From positions 1-44,327 of the forward strand of contig NZ_CAMKRR010000014.1 in NCBI RefSeq assembly GCF_946415235.1: 44,327 nucleotides of DNA. The letters are read 5' to 3'. The stretch's first letter is position 1. The number at the start of each line of letters is the position of its first letter. This document shows positions 33,229 to 42,880 of this stretch, in pieces. This DNA is from an uncultured Ruminococcus sp. (GTDB lineage Bacteria; Bacillota; Clostridia; Oscillospirales; Ruminococcaceae). A program made the translations under genes and the position numbers. The notes under the pieces were generated by a model. The model did not search any database and was not told where the DNA came from. It saw nothing but the letters and a program-made list of their open reading frames with translations.

Positions 33229-35649
33229 GTGATAAATACAAATCCGTCAAATGCAATGCGGTTCAGGACCAAGTTTGTGATGACAGCTGCGTTCAGTATA
33301 CTTTTTGCGGCTGTAGCTGCAAATTTCTTCAAGATATCCGTGCTCGAGAACAAGGAGTATCAGGAAAGAGCCAATGACCAGCATTTTGCCTCTATGTCCA
33401 TAACGGCACACAGAGGCTCTATATATGATGCAAAGGGAGTGGCACTTGCCAAGAGCGCAACGGTATATACAGTTTTTGTCGATCCTAAGCAGTTCAAGGA
33501 GGATAAGGAAAGACTTTCAAAGCTCATAGAAAAGCGCAATATCGACAAGGCAAACGGCGAATATGTCCCGCAGTATGATGAAGAGGGTAATGAAAAGGAC
33601 GCTCTTCCCGCTTCCATAGACGAGGTCGTGGATCAGGCTACCGAGTTCATTTCGGTTAAGCTTGAGATACCCCAGAGAAAGTTCAGGGACGCCATCGAAA
33701 AGGAAGGCCAGTACGTAAAGCTCAAGGACAAGGTCGAGAAGAACACTGTTGACGAGATATACAGCTATTTTGAGGACTTAGGCTTCGTATCCATAGGCTA
33801 TGAGGAGGATACCAAGCGCTATTACCCTCAGGAGGACCTTGCTGCAAGCGTTATCGGCTATACCAACGGAAATGTTTTCTACGGAGTTGAGGCTTCCTAC
33901 AACGAATACCTTTCGGGTGTTGACGGAAGAGTGATATCCGCAAAGGACTCTCACGGAAACGCGCTTCCGTACAAGTATGCAAAGACATACGATCCGAAGG
34001 ACGGCTCTGACGTTTATCTGACTATCGACAGAGAGATACAGTATATCCTTGAAAAGCACCTTAAGGAAATGGCTGATGATTTCAGCATAAAGAACCGCGC
34101 CAGTGCCATACTCATGAATCCGAAAACAGGCGCAGTGCTTGGCATGGCTACATATCCGAGCTACGACCTTAATAATCCCGGTGAGCTGACCACGGATATG
34201 CTGCTTCAGAAGGTATACGCCGAGAAGGCTATATATAATCCTACCGAGGAAGATGAGGAGAAATATGAATCAGAGGTACTGGAAAGGCAGAAAAAGAACA
34301 AGTGCATCAGCGAGCGTTACGAGCCGGGATCGGTATTCAAGGTCATAACGGCTGCCGCAACACTTGAAGAAAAAACCATAGATACTGAAACATGGTCGCA
34401 TTACTGTGTCGGTGTCGAGATGTTCAAGGACGGAGACCGAGACTTCCCCATACATTGTCATGACAGAGGCGGACATGGCGTGGAGAGCTTTCAGGGTGCC
34501 CTCAAGGACTCCTGCAACCCTGCCTTCATGGAGCTCGGAAAGCTCCTCGGAGTTGACAGGTTTCATAATTATTTTGAAGCATTCGGCTTCCTCGAACCCA
34601 CAGGCATTGACCTGCCTGCTGAAGCATACGGCGACATCCCGCCCCTTGTTGACACAGAAGGCAGAGCCGCAATGACACACATCGACCTTGCATATTCCTC
34701 ATTCGGACAGTGCGAGACCGTAACTCCCATAGAGCTCATAACCGCGTGCAGCGCCGCTATTAACGGCGGATATCTGCTTACGCCCTATGTGGTCGACAGA
34801 GTTGTTGACAGCGACGGTAATATAGTTATGAAGAACGAGCGAACCGTAAGACGTCAGGTCATATCAGAGGATACCTCTGCAAAGATGCGAGATGCTCTTG
34901 AAAAGGTAGTGATCGAGAACCAGAAGGGCAACGTGTACATAAAGGGATATGCTATCGGCGGAAAATCGGGAACCTCAGAGAGACGAAGCGAGCCCGAGGT
35001 AATGCGTAATCTCAATGACAACAACGATACCGAAGGAAGCGGTCTTGAATACGGAGCTTCATATATGTGCTTTACTCCCGCAGACGATCCCGAGCTCATA
35101 CTTCTTGTTATCGGCGATATGCCCTATGCGGGAGATCAGAGATACTACGGCAGCACCGTGGCAAAGCCCTGCGCTGCCGATATGCTCGAGGAGATACTCC
35201 CGTATCTCGGCATGAACCCCGAGTACAATGAAGCAGAGCTTGAAAATCTCGACATCAAGGTCCCGATCCTTACAGGTTCAAGCATCGACGAGGCGATAAG
35301 GATACTTGATGAAAAGGGCATAAAGCATAAGGAATTCGGAAACGGCATAGAAGTTGTCGAGCAGTCGCCCATGACAGGCAAGACCATGGCAAAGGACGGC
35401 TGTATTTACCTGTATACTGAGAAGCTCAGCGAGACCGAAAAGAAGGTGCAGGTGCCGTATCTTATCGGAGTTTCACCGCAGATAGCAAACGAATCACTCA
35501 GCGCCTACGATCTGAACTATGTTGCAAAGGGCGTCCTGAACGCACAGGACGGCTCTTATGTAAAGTCGCAGAGCGTTGCAGGCGGCTCTTACGTACCGAG
35601 AGGAACGGTCATCGAGCTGGAATTCGAGACCGAGACATTTACCGACTGA
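33229..35649 (+). CDS. Division class B penicillin-binding protein with PASTA domains (FtsI/PBP2x/SpoVD type)
   Basis: An 806-residue septal transpeptidase. One anchor helix (about 14-34) is followed by the dimerisation module (AHRGSIYDAKG), a transpeptidase domain with SVFK (S368), SCN (S428-N430) and KSGT (K579), and two PASTA repeats after about residue 665. PASTA domains mark the Gram-positive PBP2x/SpoVD branch and bind peptidoglycan. It works with FtsW. The start is GTG 33229 with GGAAGGAAG about nine bases before. SpoVD (sporulation) and PbpB (vegetative) cannot be separated by sequence alone; the place in the only dcw cluster favours the vegetative role. Confidence 0.92.
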   Translation: MINTNPSNAMRFRTKFVMTAAFSILFAAVAANFFKISVLENKEYQERANDQHFASMSITAHRGSIYDAKGVALAKSATVYTVFVDPKQFKEDKERLSKLIEKRNIDKANGEYVPQYDEEGNEKDALPASIDEVVDQATEFISVKLEIPQRKFRDAIEKEGQYVKLKDKVEKNTVDEIYSYFEDLGFVSIGYEEDTKRYYPQEDLAASVIGYTNGNVFYGVEASYNEYLSGVDGRVISAKDSHGNALPYKYAKTYDPKDGSDVYLTIDREIQYILEKHLKEMADDFSIKNRASAILMNPKTGAVLGMATYPSYDLNNPGELTTDMLLQKVYAEKAIYNPTEEDEEKYESEVLERQKKNKCISERYEPGSVFKVITAAATLEEKTIDTETWSHYCVGVEMFKDGDRDFPIHCHDRGGHGVESFQGALKDSCNPAFMELGKLLGVDRFHNYFEAFGFLEPTGIDLPAEAYGDIPPLVDTEGRAAMTHIDLAYSSFGQCETVTPIELITACSAAINGGYLLTPYVVDRVVDSDGNIVMKNERTVRRQVISEDTSAKMRDALEKVVIENQKGNVYIKGYAIGGKSGTSERRSEPEVMRNLNDNNDTEGSGLEYGASYMCFTPADDPELILLVIGDMPYAGDQRYYGSTVAKPCAADMLEEILPYLGMNPEYNEAELENLDIKVPILTGSSIDEAIRILDEKGIKHKEFGNGIEVVEQSPMTGKTMAKDGCIYLYTEKLSETEKKVQVPYLIGVSPQIANESLSAYDLNYVAKGVLNAQDGSYVKSQSVAGGSYVPRGTVIELEFETETFTD

Positions 35650-35718
35650 CGTATAAATAAGAAAAAATACAGAGATAAATATAAAGAAAGAGAAACAGAA
35701 AGACAGGAGGCAGACAAA

Positions 35719-37158
35719 ATGAAATTAAGTGATCTTATCGAAAATAATGCTGTTACAGCTATCGGCGATACCGAGATAAGCTCCGTGACCGATGATACGC
35801 GCAAGGTGACCGAGGGAAGCCTCTTTGTCTGCGTAAAGGGCGGAAACTTTGACGGACATACCGCCGCTGCGGAAATGCTTGAAAAGGGAGCAGCCGCAGT
35901 AGTCTGCGAGCGTGATCTAGGACTCGGCGACAAACAGATACTTACCGATAATTCACGAAAGCTCTACGGACAGATATGCTCCGCATGGTTCGGACATCCC
36001 GAGCGTAAGATGAAAATGATAGGTGTAACGGGTACAAACGGTAAGACCACGATCACAAACGTCATAAAGCATATCCTCATGAAGAACGGTCACAAGACAG
36101 GACTTGTGGGTACCATACAGAACGAGATAGGCGACGAGGTGCTCCACACCGACAATACAACGCCCATGACCTATGATTTCATGGCTTTGCTGGCAAAAAT
36201 GGCTGACGCAGGCTGCGAGTATGTGGTCATGGAGGTATCCTCCTTCGGACTCTGTCAGTACAGGATAGGCTCATCTTATTTTGATGTGGCAGTATTTACC
36301 AATCTCACGCAGGATCACCTTGACTACCACAAGGACATGGAGGACTACTATCAGGCAAAGAAGCTGCTGTTCGACATCTGTGACTGCGCCGTGATAAACA
36401 CCGACGACGATTACGGAAAGCGCCTTTTCGGCGAGGTGAGCTGCAAGAAATACGGCTTCAGCGTAAAGGAGAACGCCGATATCTATGCTGACGGCATAAA
36501 GATAAAGTCAACAGGCTCAAGCTTCTGGTTCTGCAGGGACGGCAAGTCCCACCTTGTAAAGACGAGAATGCCCGGGCTTTTCAACGTGTCAAACATCACA
36601 GCTGCCATTGCAGCCTGCCTTGAAGAGGGGCTCTCCATCGAGAGAATAATCCCCGCAATAGAGGAATACAACGGAGTAAAGGGACGCTGCGAGATCATAC
36701 CTACGGGCAGGGACTTTACCGTTATATGCGACTACGCCCACACTCCCGACGCCATTGAGAATATTCTCAGGAGCGTAAAGGAGTACACCGAGAACGATCT
36801 TATATGCCTTTTCGGCTGCGGCGGCAACCGTGATGCGGCAAAGCGTCCGAAAATGGCAAAAGCTGCCGCAAAATACGCTGACAAGCTCATTGTTACCTCA
36901 GATAATCCGCGAAACGAAGATCCTGAAGCCATTATTGACGACATACTTGCAGGGCTTGATGGAACGGCTGTGAACTATGATGTTGTGGCTGACAGAAGAG
37001 AAGCTATATATCATGCCTTGAAAATTGCTGAGAAAGGTGATATAATAGTACTTGCGGGCAAGGGACATGAGGATTATCAGATCCTTGCAGGCATGGAGCA
37101 TATCCATTTCGACGAGCGCGAGGTCGTCGCAGACGGACTTAAACTGCTCGATCAATAA
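35719..37158 (+). CDS. murE: UDP-MurNAc-L-Ala-D-Glu--meso-diaminopimelate ligase
   Basis: A 479-residue Mur ligase. ATP loop GVTGTNGKTTITNVI, TNLTQDHLDYHKDMEDY, and VICDYAHTPDAIENIL are typical. The substrate-selecting DNPR motif at 395-398 (TSDNPRNEDP) predicts meso-diaminopimelate rather than lysine, which tells the wall chemotype of this organism. AGGAGG precedes the ATG by about ten bases. Confidence 0.96.
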   Translation: MKLSDLIENNAVTAIGDTEISSVTDDTRKVTEGSLFVCVKGGNFDGHTAAAEMLEKGAAAVVCERDLGLGDKQILTDNSRKLYGQICSAWFGHPERKMKMIGVTGTNGKTTITNVIKHILMKNGHKTGLVGTIQNEIGDEVLHTDNTTPMTYDFMALLAKMADAGCEYVVMEVSSFGLCQYRIGSSYFDVAVFTNLTQDHLDYHKDMEDYYQAKKLLFDICDCAVINTDDDYGKRLFGEVSCKKYGFSVKENADIYADGIKIKSTGSSFWFCRDGKSHLVKTRMPGLFNVSNITAAIAACLEEGLSIERIIPAIEEYNGVKGRCEIIPTGRDFTVICDYAHTPDAIENILRSVKEYTENDLICLFGCGGNRDAAKRPKMAKAAAKYADKLIVTSDNPRNEDPEAIIDDILAGLDGTAVNYDVVADRREAIYHALKIAEKGDIIVLAGKGHEDYQILAGMEHIHFDEREVVADGLKLLDQ

Positions 37159-37182
37159 GAAAAACTGGAGTTGTTGGAAAAA

Positions 37183-38226
37183 ATGTCAATGTCTTTCTGG
37201 ATCATCAATCTTGTAACAGTTCTTTTATCCTTTGTGATAGCGGGAGTATCGGGAATATTCCTTGTACCCTTCCTTCATAAGATAAAGTTCGGCCAGCCTA
37301 TAAAGACTGTGGACGGCCCGAAATGGCACGCCAAAAAGCAGGGAACTCCCACAATGGGCGGTTTCATGTTCATAATCTCGACTATTATAGCTGCTATTGC
37401 AGGATACTGGATATACAGGCTGAGAGGCGGTATAGATACCACCGACAAGGAGAGCTTCAACGCCTTCTACCGTATGCTCAGCTGTATCGTCTATGCTGCT
37501 TCCTTCGGACTTATCGGCTTTATAGATGACTTTACAAAGATATCGAGAAAGAACAATGACGGACTTACTGCATGGCAGAAGATAGTCCTGCAGCTGGTAT
37601 TCTCCGTGGGATTTCTTTTTGCGATACGCTGCTTCGGCGACAGATCCACAAAGATAGACCTCGGCTTCTGGACCAGTCCGTCACTTGGCATTTTTTATTA
37701 TGTATTGATGATGGCTGTGATAATATACCTTACGAATGCGGTAAATCTCACAGACGGAGTTGACGGTCTCTGCGGATCGGTAACATTTGTAGCGATGCTG
37801 ATATTCACTGTAGCTGCCTCAATAGTTAAGGAGAACGAGATGACCTTCTTTACTATGGCGCTTGCAGGCGGCTGTCTCGGCTTCCTTCTCTGGAACCTGA
37901 ACCCTGCCAAGTGTTTCATGGGCGATACGGGTTCGATGTTCCTCGGTGCATCGGTAACGGCTGTGGGACTTGTTCTGCACAAGCATCTGCTTCTCGTACT
38001 CGCTGCAATGGTATATATCCTCGAAGCGCTTTCAGTCATGATACAGGTGTGCTGGTTCAAGCATACCAAGAAGAAGTACGGCGAGGGCAGACGCATATTC
38101 AAAATGACGCCTATACATCACCACTTTGAAATGAGCGGCTTCAGCGAGTATAAGATCGTGATAACTTTTTCGCTCTGCGGCATTATTTTCGGAGTTTTGG
38201 GAATAATTACACTGCTGGTATTCTGA
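37183..38226 (+). CDS. mraY: Phospho-MurNAc-pentapeptide translocase
   Basis: A 347-residue, ten-helix enzyme making lipid I from UDP-MurNAc-pentapeptide and undecaprenyl phosphate. Diagnostic motifs are PKWHAKKQGTPTMGG, IGFIDDFTK, NAVNLTDGVDGL, FMGDTGSM and the HHHFE loop near the end. ATG 37183 is preferred to TTG 37171 because the GGAG at 37167 is properly spaced only for it; ATG 37189 is also possible. Confidence 0.96.
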   Translation: MSMSFWIINLVTVLLSFVIAGVSGIFLVPFLHKIKFGQPIKTVDGPKWHAKKQGTPTMGGFMFIISTIIAAIAGYWIYRLRGGIDTTDKESFNAFYRMLSCIVYAASFGLIGFIDDFTKISRKNNDGLTAWQKIVLQLVFSVGFLFAIRCFGDRSTKIDLGFWTSPSLGIFYYVLMMAVIIYLTNAVNLTDGVDGLCGSVTFVAMLIFTVAASIVKENEMTFFTMALAGGCLGFLLWNLNPAKCFMGDTGSMFLGASVTAVGLVLHKHLLLVLAAMVYILEALSVMIQVCWFKHTKKKYGEGRRIFKMTPIHHHFEMSGFSEYKIVITFSLCGIIFGVLGIITLLVF

Positions 38227-38260
38227 TACTGCAAATATGATCGGACCATAAGGAGAAAAA

Positions 38261-39541
38261 ATGGCTTCAAGCAAAAAAAATACAAAAAAGCGCTTTGCCG
38301 ACCTTAACCCATTCTCGGGCGGCAGGCGCGGAGACCTCAGTCTTTCGTTCTTTGCTTATGTTATGATACTGCTCGTAGTGGGTATCGTAATGATGTCCTC
38401 CGCAAGCTATGCATGGGCATACAGCGAGCACGACGGTGACGGTCTTTTCTATGCGAAAAATCAGGCGAAGCACGCTGTTATCGGCTTCATCGCCATGATT
38501 TTTTTTATGAAGATGGACTATCACAACTTCAAGAACATAAAGCTGCCCATACTCAAGAAGCTCAACATTGCAAGCTTTCTGTATTTCGGCGGTATCGTTC
38601 TGCTCATTGCAGTACTTCTCATTGGTAACGATGAGGGCGGTTCAATGGGCGCGAGAAGATGGATAGATATTGGACCTCTGAACCTTCAGCCGTCGGAGGT
38701 AGCGAAGCTTGCTCTGATAATATTCTTTGCCTACAGCATGGAGCGCGACGGCAGGAAAATGAATACCTTCAAGACGGGAGTAGTGAAGTATGCGCTGATA
38801 CTTGGTGTATACCTTGTGCTCATCGTCCTTGAGAAGCATATCTCGGGCTGTATCCTTCTCGGTACTATCGCCGTAGCCATGATACTCTGCGGCGGAGTCA
38901 ACAAGAAGCATTTTCTCGGCCTCGGTGCAGCGGCTCTCGGCGTTGCCATAGCCTATATCTCATGGCAGGCGCAGATCCCGGGAAGCTACGTAAGCAAGCG
39001 TATCAACGCATGGCAGGCGCCCTTTGAGGATAAGCTGGGCGATTCGTGGCAGACGGGAAACTCCCTTATCGCCATCGGTTCGGGCGGACTTTTCGGGCTC
39101 GGTCTCGGAAACTCCCGTCAGAAGTACCTTTACCTCCCCGAAACAAAGAACGACTTCGTTTTCCCGATAGTATGCGAGGAGCTCGGCTTTGCGGGAGCTC
39201 TTGCAATAATAATCGTATTCTTCCTTCTTGTTGTTGAGGGATATTCTATAGCAGTCCGCTGCAAGGACCGCTTCGGTATGCTCATAGCGGTGGGTATCAC
39301 CACACAGATTGGCATACAGACGGTGCTCAACCTTGCCGTTGTAAGCAATCTCGTACCGAATACGGGAATAAGCCTGCCGTTTTTCAGCTACGGCGGAACC
39401 GCGCTTATAATGCAGCTTGCGGAAATGGGAATAATGCTGAATATATCCCAGCAGAGGTACTATCCCGACGAAAAAGCAAAAACTGCGGGGAAAAAGAGAA
39501 CAGGGCGCAGAGTGAAAACTGCTGAGCCAAAAGGAGCATGA
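38261..39541 (+). CDS. ftsW: Lipid II polymerase FtsW
   Basis: A 426-residue SEDS-family glycosyltransferase with about ten helices. Motifs include IGPLNLQPSEVAKLALIIFFAY, LGNSRQKYLYLPETKNDFVF, CEELGF and TGISLPFFSYGGTALI. It polymerises septal glycan with the PBP encoded upstream. A basic C-terminal tail (KKRTGRRVK) is cytoplasmic. AAGGAG lies ahead of ATG 38261. Confidence 0.94.
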   Translation: MASSKKNTKKRFADLNPFSGGRRGDLSLSFFAYVMILLVVGIVMMSSASYAWAYSEHDGDGLFYAKNQAKHAVIGFIAMIFFMKMDYHNFKNIKLPILKKLNIASFLYFGGIVLLIAVLLIGNDEGGSMGARRWIDIGPLNLQPSEVAKLALIIFFAYSMERDGRKMNTFKTGVVKYALILGVYLVLIVLEKHISGCILLGTIAVAMILCGGVNKKHFLGLGAAALGVAIAYISWQAQIPGSYVSKRINAWQAPFEDKLGDSWQTGNSLIAIGSGGLFGLGLGNSRQKYLYLPETKNDFVFPIVCEELGFAGALAIIIVFFLLVVEGYSIAVRCKDRFGMLIAVGITTQIGIQTVLNLAVVSNLVPNTGISLPFFSYGGTALIMQLAEMGIMLNISQQRYYPDEKAKTAGKKRTGRRVKTAEPKGA

Positions 39542-39543
39542 GA

Positions 39544-40677
39544 ATGAAAGTGCTTATCGCGTGCGGCGGAACGGGCGGACATATCAACCCGGGACTGGCC
39601 ATAGCAGATATCATAAAGAAAAAGTATCCCGATGCAGAATTCCTCTTTGCGGGAACTCCCAAGGGAATGGAGTCAAAGCTTGTCCCAAAGGCAGGCTATA
39701 AGCTTGAGACTATCAAGGTCGCAGGCTTTCAGAGAAAGATATCCCTTGAAAATATAGGCAGGAACGCAAAGGCTCTTGCCTATCTTGTCACATCGGGCAG
39801 GAGAGCAAAGCAGATAATAGAGGGCTTCAAGCCCGATATCGCTATCGGTACAGGCGGCTATGCAGCAGGACCTGTCATAAGAAAAGCCGCAAGAATGGGC
39901 ATACCTGCCGCTATCCACGAGCAGAATGCGTACCCGGGCGTTACGAATAAGCTCCTCTCAAAAGAAGTGGACTATGTTATGCTCACCGTTAAGGAAGCAC
40001 TCAAGTTCATGGATGAGAGCAAGTTCGAGTACAGCGTTACGGGACTTCCCGTAAGGAGCAGCATAAATACCATGAGCCGTGAGGAGGCCCGTAAGAAGCT
40101 CGGTTTCGACGACAGCTTCACTATACTTTCCTTCGGCGGAAGCCTCGGTGCAGGCTGTATCAACGACACCATGACTGAGGTCATAAAATGGCATACAGGC
40201 AAAAAGCTTGATATAAACCATATCCACGGCTACGGCGGCATGGGAAAGGAGTCTTTTCCGCAGGCCATGAAATCCGCAGGTATACCGCTTAAGTCCGACA
40301 GACTGCGTATTACCGAGTATATAAACGATATGGACGTTTGTCTCGCAGCAGCTGACCTTGTTATCTGCCGTTCGGGAGCTTCCACCCTTGCCGAGCTTGA
40401 AGCGGCGGGAAAGGCTTCCATACTGATACCGTCCCCCATAGTTGCGGGAAATCACCAGTACCACAACGCAATGGTCCTCGGCAATGCGGGAGCGGCAGTA
40501 GTCATCGAGCAGAAAGACGTTACCAACGAGAAAATGATAGCAGAGATAGAGAAGCTCTACGGCGACAGCGCAAAGGTCAGGGAAATGTCTGAAAGCGCGG
40601 CAAAGCTTCATCTTTCCGATACAAATGAGCGCATACTCGAAGTAGTTGAAAAGCTCATTGCAAAGGCGCAAAAATGA
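39544..40677 (+). CDS. murG: UDP-GlcNAc:lipid I GlcNAc transferase
   Basis: A 377-residue GT28 enzyme that adds GlcNAc to lipid I, giving lipid II. The start KVLIACGGTGGHINPGLA, AAIHEQNAYPGVTNKLL, LSFGGSLGAGCIND and VICRSGASTLAELEAAGKASILIPSP (UDP-GlcNAc site) are conserved. ATG 39544 fits the GGAG spacing better than ATG 39538, which overlaps the ftsW stop. It overlaps the hydrolase gene by four bases (ATGA). Confidence 0.96.
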   Translation: MKVLIACGGTGGHINPGLAIADIIKKKYPDAEFLFAGTPKGMESKLVPKAGYKLETIKVAGFQRKISLENIGRNAKALAYLVTSGRRAKQIIEGFKPDIAIGTGGYAAGPVIRKAARMGIPAAIHEQNAYPGVTNKLLSKEVDYVMLTVKEALKFMDESKFEYSVTGLPVRSSINTMSREEARKKLGFDDSFTILSFGGSLGAGCINDTMTEVIKWHTGKKLDINHIHGYGGMGKESFPQAMKSAGIPLKSDRLRITEYINDMDVCLAAADLVICRSGASTLAELEAAGKASILIPSPIVAGNHQYHNAMVLGNAGAAVVIEQKDVTNEKMIAEIEKLYGDSAKVREMSESAAKLHLSDTNERILEVVEKLIAKAQK

Positions 40678-41546
40678 ACCTGACAAATAAGGTTACGGTA
40701 AACGGGACAGAGCTTAATGTGTATACCGAGGGCAGCGGCACTCTCACCATAGTTTTTATGGCAGGCAGCGGCGTGACCTGTCCTGTGCTTGAGTATAAGC
40801 CGATCTACAGGAGAATGTCCGAGAAATACCGCATTGCGGTCATAGAGAAAGCAGGCTACGGCTTCAGCGGAAGTGCGAAAACTCCGCGAACACTTGAAAA
40901 TCTCGTTTCCGAGGACAGGGAGGCACTGCGAAAGGCAGGCATTGAGCCGCCTTATGCTCTCGCAGCTCATTCTTATTCGGGATTTGAGGCTGTATACTGG
41001 TCTAATACATATCCCGAGGAGGTTAAAGCAGTACTCAGCATGGATATGGGCATTCCCGATATGGCTGTTTCGCAGTCTAAGGAGATCGGTGAGGAAAAGC
41101 GCTGTGCTATGGTAAAAAAGCAGCAGAAGGTGATGCAAAAGGTCGCAAAGGGCGGTCTGATAACAAAGCTGCTGAAAAATAAGCTGGAAAATGTCTCGGG
41201 ACTTCTCAGCGGCAGTGAGCTCGATGACGAAGAAAAGAAAGTATACAGAGAGCTTTTCTACAGGAATATAGCCAATGATGAGTACACGGAAGAAGCTCTT
41301 CTGATGACTGAAAATGCAAAGAAAGCATACAATACGGGCATATTGATATGTCCGTGCTGTTTTTACATAAGCGACATGAAAACACTGTCCAAAAAGCTGT
41401 CATGGCGGCAGGCTGGAATGGATTATGCTGCGAAATGCGGCGGAGAAGTACATCTGTCCGACAAGGGACATATGATGTACGCGTTTATCCCCGATGAAAT
41501 GTCGGAGACGTTCATAAAATTCATAGATCATAACTTTGATCTGTAA
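40674..41546 (+). CDS. Alpha/beta hydrolase embedded in the dcw cluster
   Basis: A 290-residue alpha/beta-hydrolase-fold protein. An oxyanion region (VFMAGSGVTCPV), AGYGFSGSAK, the nucleophile elbow AHSYSGFEAV with S100, and a late SDKGHMM with H266 are visible; the acid residue is not certain. It has no signal peptide, so it acts in the cytoplasm. It is translationally coupled to murG (ATGA) and precedes murA, yet no wall role is known for this family in this position. Substrate unknown: an ester, lactone or amide are all possible. Confidence 0.82.
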   Translation: MNLTNKVTVNGTELNVYTEGSGTLTIVFMAGSGVTCPVLEYKPIYRRMSEKYRIAVIEKAGYGFSGSAKTPRTLENLVSEDREALRKAGIEPPYALAAHSYSGFEAVYWSNTYPEEVKAVLSMDMGIPDMAVSQSKEIGEEKRCAMVKKQQKVMQKVAKGGLITKLLKNKLENVSGLLSGSELDDEEKKVYRELFYRNIANDEYTEEALLMTENAKKAYNTGILICPCCFYISDMKTLSKKLSWRQAGMDYAAKCGGEVHLSDKGHMMYAFIPDEMSETFIKFIDHNFDL

Positions 41547-41552
41547 CATAAT

Positions 41553-41594
41553 CCGCACCACAGGCATACAATACATAAAAATGCTGTGGGGTGG
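41553..41594 (+). promoter_or_regulatory. Hairpin that can mask the murA ribosome site
   Basis: CCGC-A-CCACA-(G)-GCAT (41553-41567) pairs with ATGC-TGTGG-G-GTGG (41581-41594), giving 13 pairs including one G-U, one mismatch and one bulge, with a 13-base loop. The GGGGTGG expected to recruit ribosomes for ATG 41599 lies in the 3' arm, so folding would hinder murA translation. Confidence 0.5.
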
Positions 41595-41598
41595 TATA

Positions 41599-42858
41599 AT
41601 GCAGAAATTCATAATAAACGGCGGCAGGAGGCTGAGAGGCGAGCTTGCCTTGCAGGGAAGCAAAAACAGCTCCCTGCCCATAATGGCTGCGTCGCTGCTG
41701 TGCTGCGGCGAATGTACGCTGCACAGCTGTCCGAGCCTGACCGACGTTTATGCGGCTTCAAGGATACTCAACTGTGTGGGGTGCAGGTGTACTTTTTCGG
41801 AGAATACCGCGTCTATAGACTCCTCCGTGATCTCGGAAACGGCTGTATCCGAGGAGCTCATGCGTGAAATGCGCTCGTCCATAATCTTTATGGGCGCAAT
41901 GCTGGGCAGGACAGGGGAGTGTACAGTAAGCGTTCCCGGAGGCTGCGAGCTCGGACCGCGTCCCATAGATATGCACATATCCGCACTCGGTAAAATGGGC
42001 GTAGATATCCGTGAAAGCGGGGGAAGCATCATATGCAGAGCCGCTTCGGGCAGAGCAAGGGGCGCAAAGATAAACCTTGCCTTCCCCTCAGTGGGAGCTA
42101 CCGAGAACATTATCCTCTGCGCTGTTACAGCCGAGGGTGAAACGGTCATAAACAATGCGGCGCGTGAGCCCGAGATACGCGACCTCTGCTCTTTTCTAAG
42201 GAGCTGCGGTGCCGACATAAAGGGCGACGGCGAGAGCCGCATCATTATAAGAGGAAAACAACAGCTTCACGGCTGTGAATATACAATAATGCCCGACAGG
42301 ATAGTAGCGGCTACTTACCTTTCCATGGCAGCTGCGACAAAGGGCGAGCTTATACTTACAAATGCCTGTATCCCCGAGACCGAGCCGTTTTTATCGGTGC
42401 TCGAGCAGACGGGATGCAGTATTTATACATCTGAAAAAAAGATATATCTTCGCAGCGGTTCACGGCTGAGAGCTGTAAGGGACAGGATAAGGACAATGCC
42501 TCACCCGGGCTTTCCCACGGACGCTCAGGCGGTGCTCATGGCGGCACTTGCAGCCGCAGACGGTACAAGTGTGTTTGAGGAGAACATATTCGACTGCCGA
42601 TACAGGCATACGGAAGCCCTCATAAAAATGGGAGCCGATATACAGGTCCTCGGCAAGGTCGCTGTGGTCAAGGGAGTTGAAAGGCTCCGCGGAGCAAAGG
42701 TCGAAGCCACCGATCTCCGCGGCGGAGCCGCAATGGTCATAGCGGCGCTCTGCGCTGAGGGAAGCTCCGAGATAACAAAGATATGTCATATTGACAGAGG
42801 ATATGAAAAAATGGAAGAAGCCGTAAGCAGGTTAGGCGGAGATATTCGCCGAAGCTGA
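41599..42858 (+). CDS. murA: UDP-N-acetylglucosamine 1-carboxyvinyltransferase
   Basis: A 419-residue enolpyruvyl transferase, the first committed step of peptidoglycan synthesis. GSKNSSLPIMAA holds the substrate lysine and asparagine. The loop PGGCELGPRPIDMH carries C116, the phosphomycin-sensitive cysteine. Further motifs are PEIRDLCSFL and HPGFPTDAQA. ATG 41599 is chosen since the longer frame starts inside the hydrolase gene and only this ATG has GGGGTGG at close spacing. It replaces murD/murF at this position of the cluster. Confidence 0.95.
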   Translation: MQKFIINGGRRLRGELALQGSKNSSLPIMAASLLCCGECTLHSCPSLTDVYAASRILNCVGCRCTFSENTASIDSSVISETAVSEELMREMRSSIIFMGAMLGRTGECTVSVPGGCELGPRPIDMHISALGKMGVDIRESGGSIICRAASGRARGAKINLAFPSVGATENIILCAVTAEGETVINNAAREPEIRDLCSFLRSCGADIKGDGESRIIIRGKQQLHGCEYTIMPDRIVAATYLSMAAATKGELILTNACIPETEPFLSVLEQTGCSIYTSEKKIYLRSGSRLRAVRDRIRTMPHPGFPTDAQAVLMAALAAADGTSVFEENIFDCRYRHTEALIKMGADIQVLGKVAVVKGVERLRGAKVEATDLRGGAAMVIAALCAEGSSEITKICHIDRGYEKMEEAVSRLGGDIRRS

Positions 42859-42880
42859 GGCGGAAAGATATGGAGAATGT

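Noticed and set aside
41592-41600. TGGTATAAT, a perfect extended -10 box overlapping the murA start codon
   Set aside because: Transcription would start inside the coding region, there is no -35 at the right distance, and the T/A bases are explained by the spacer and ATG.
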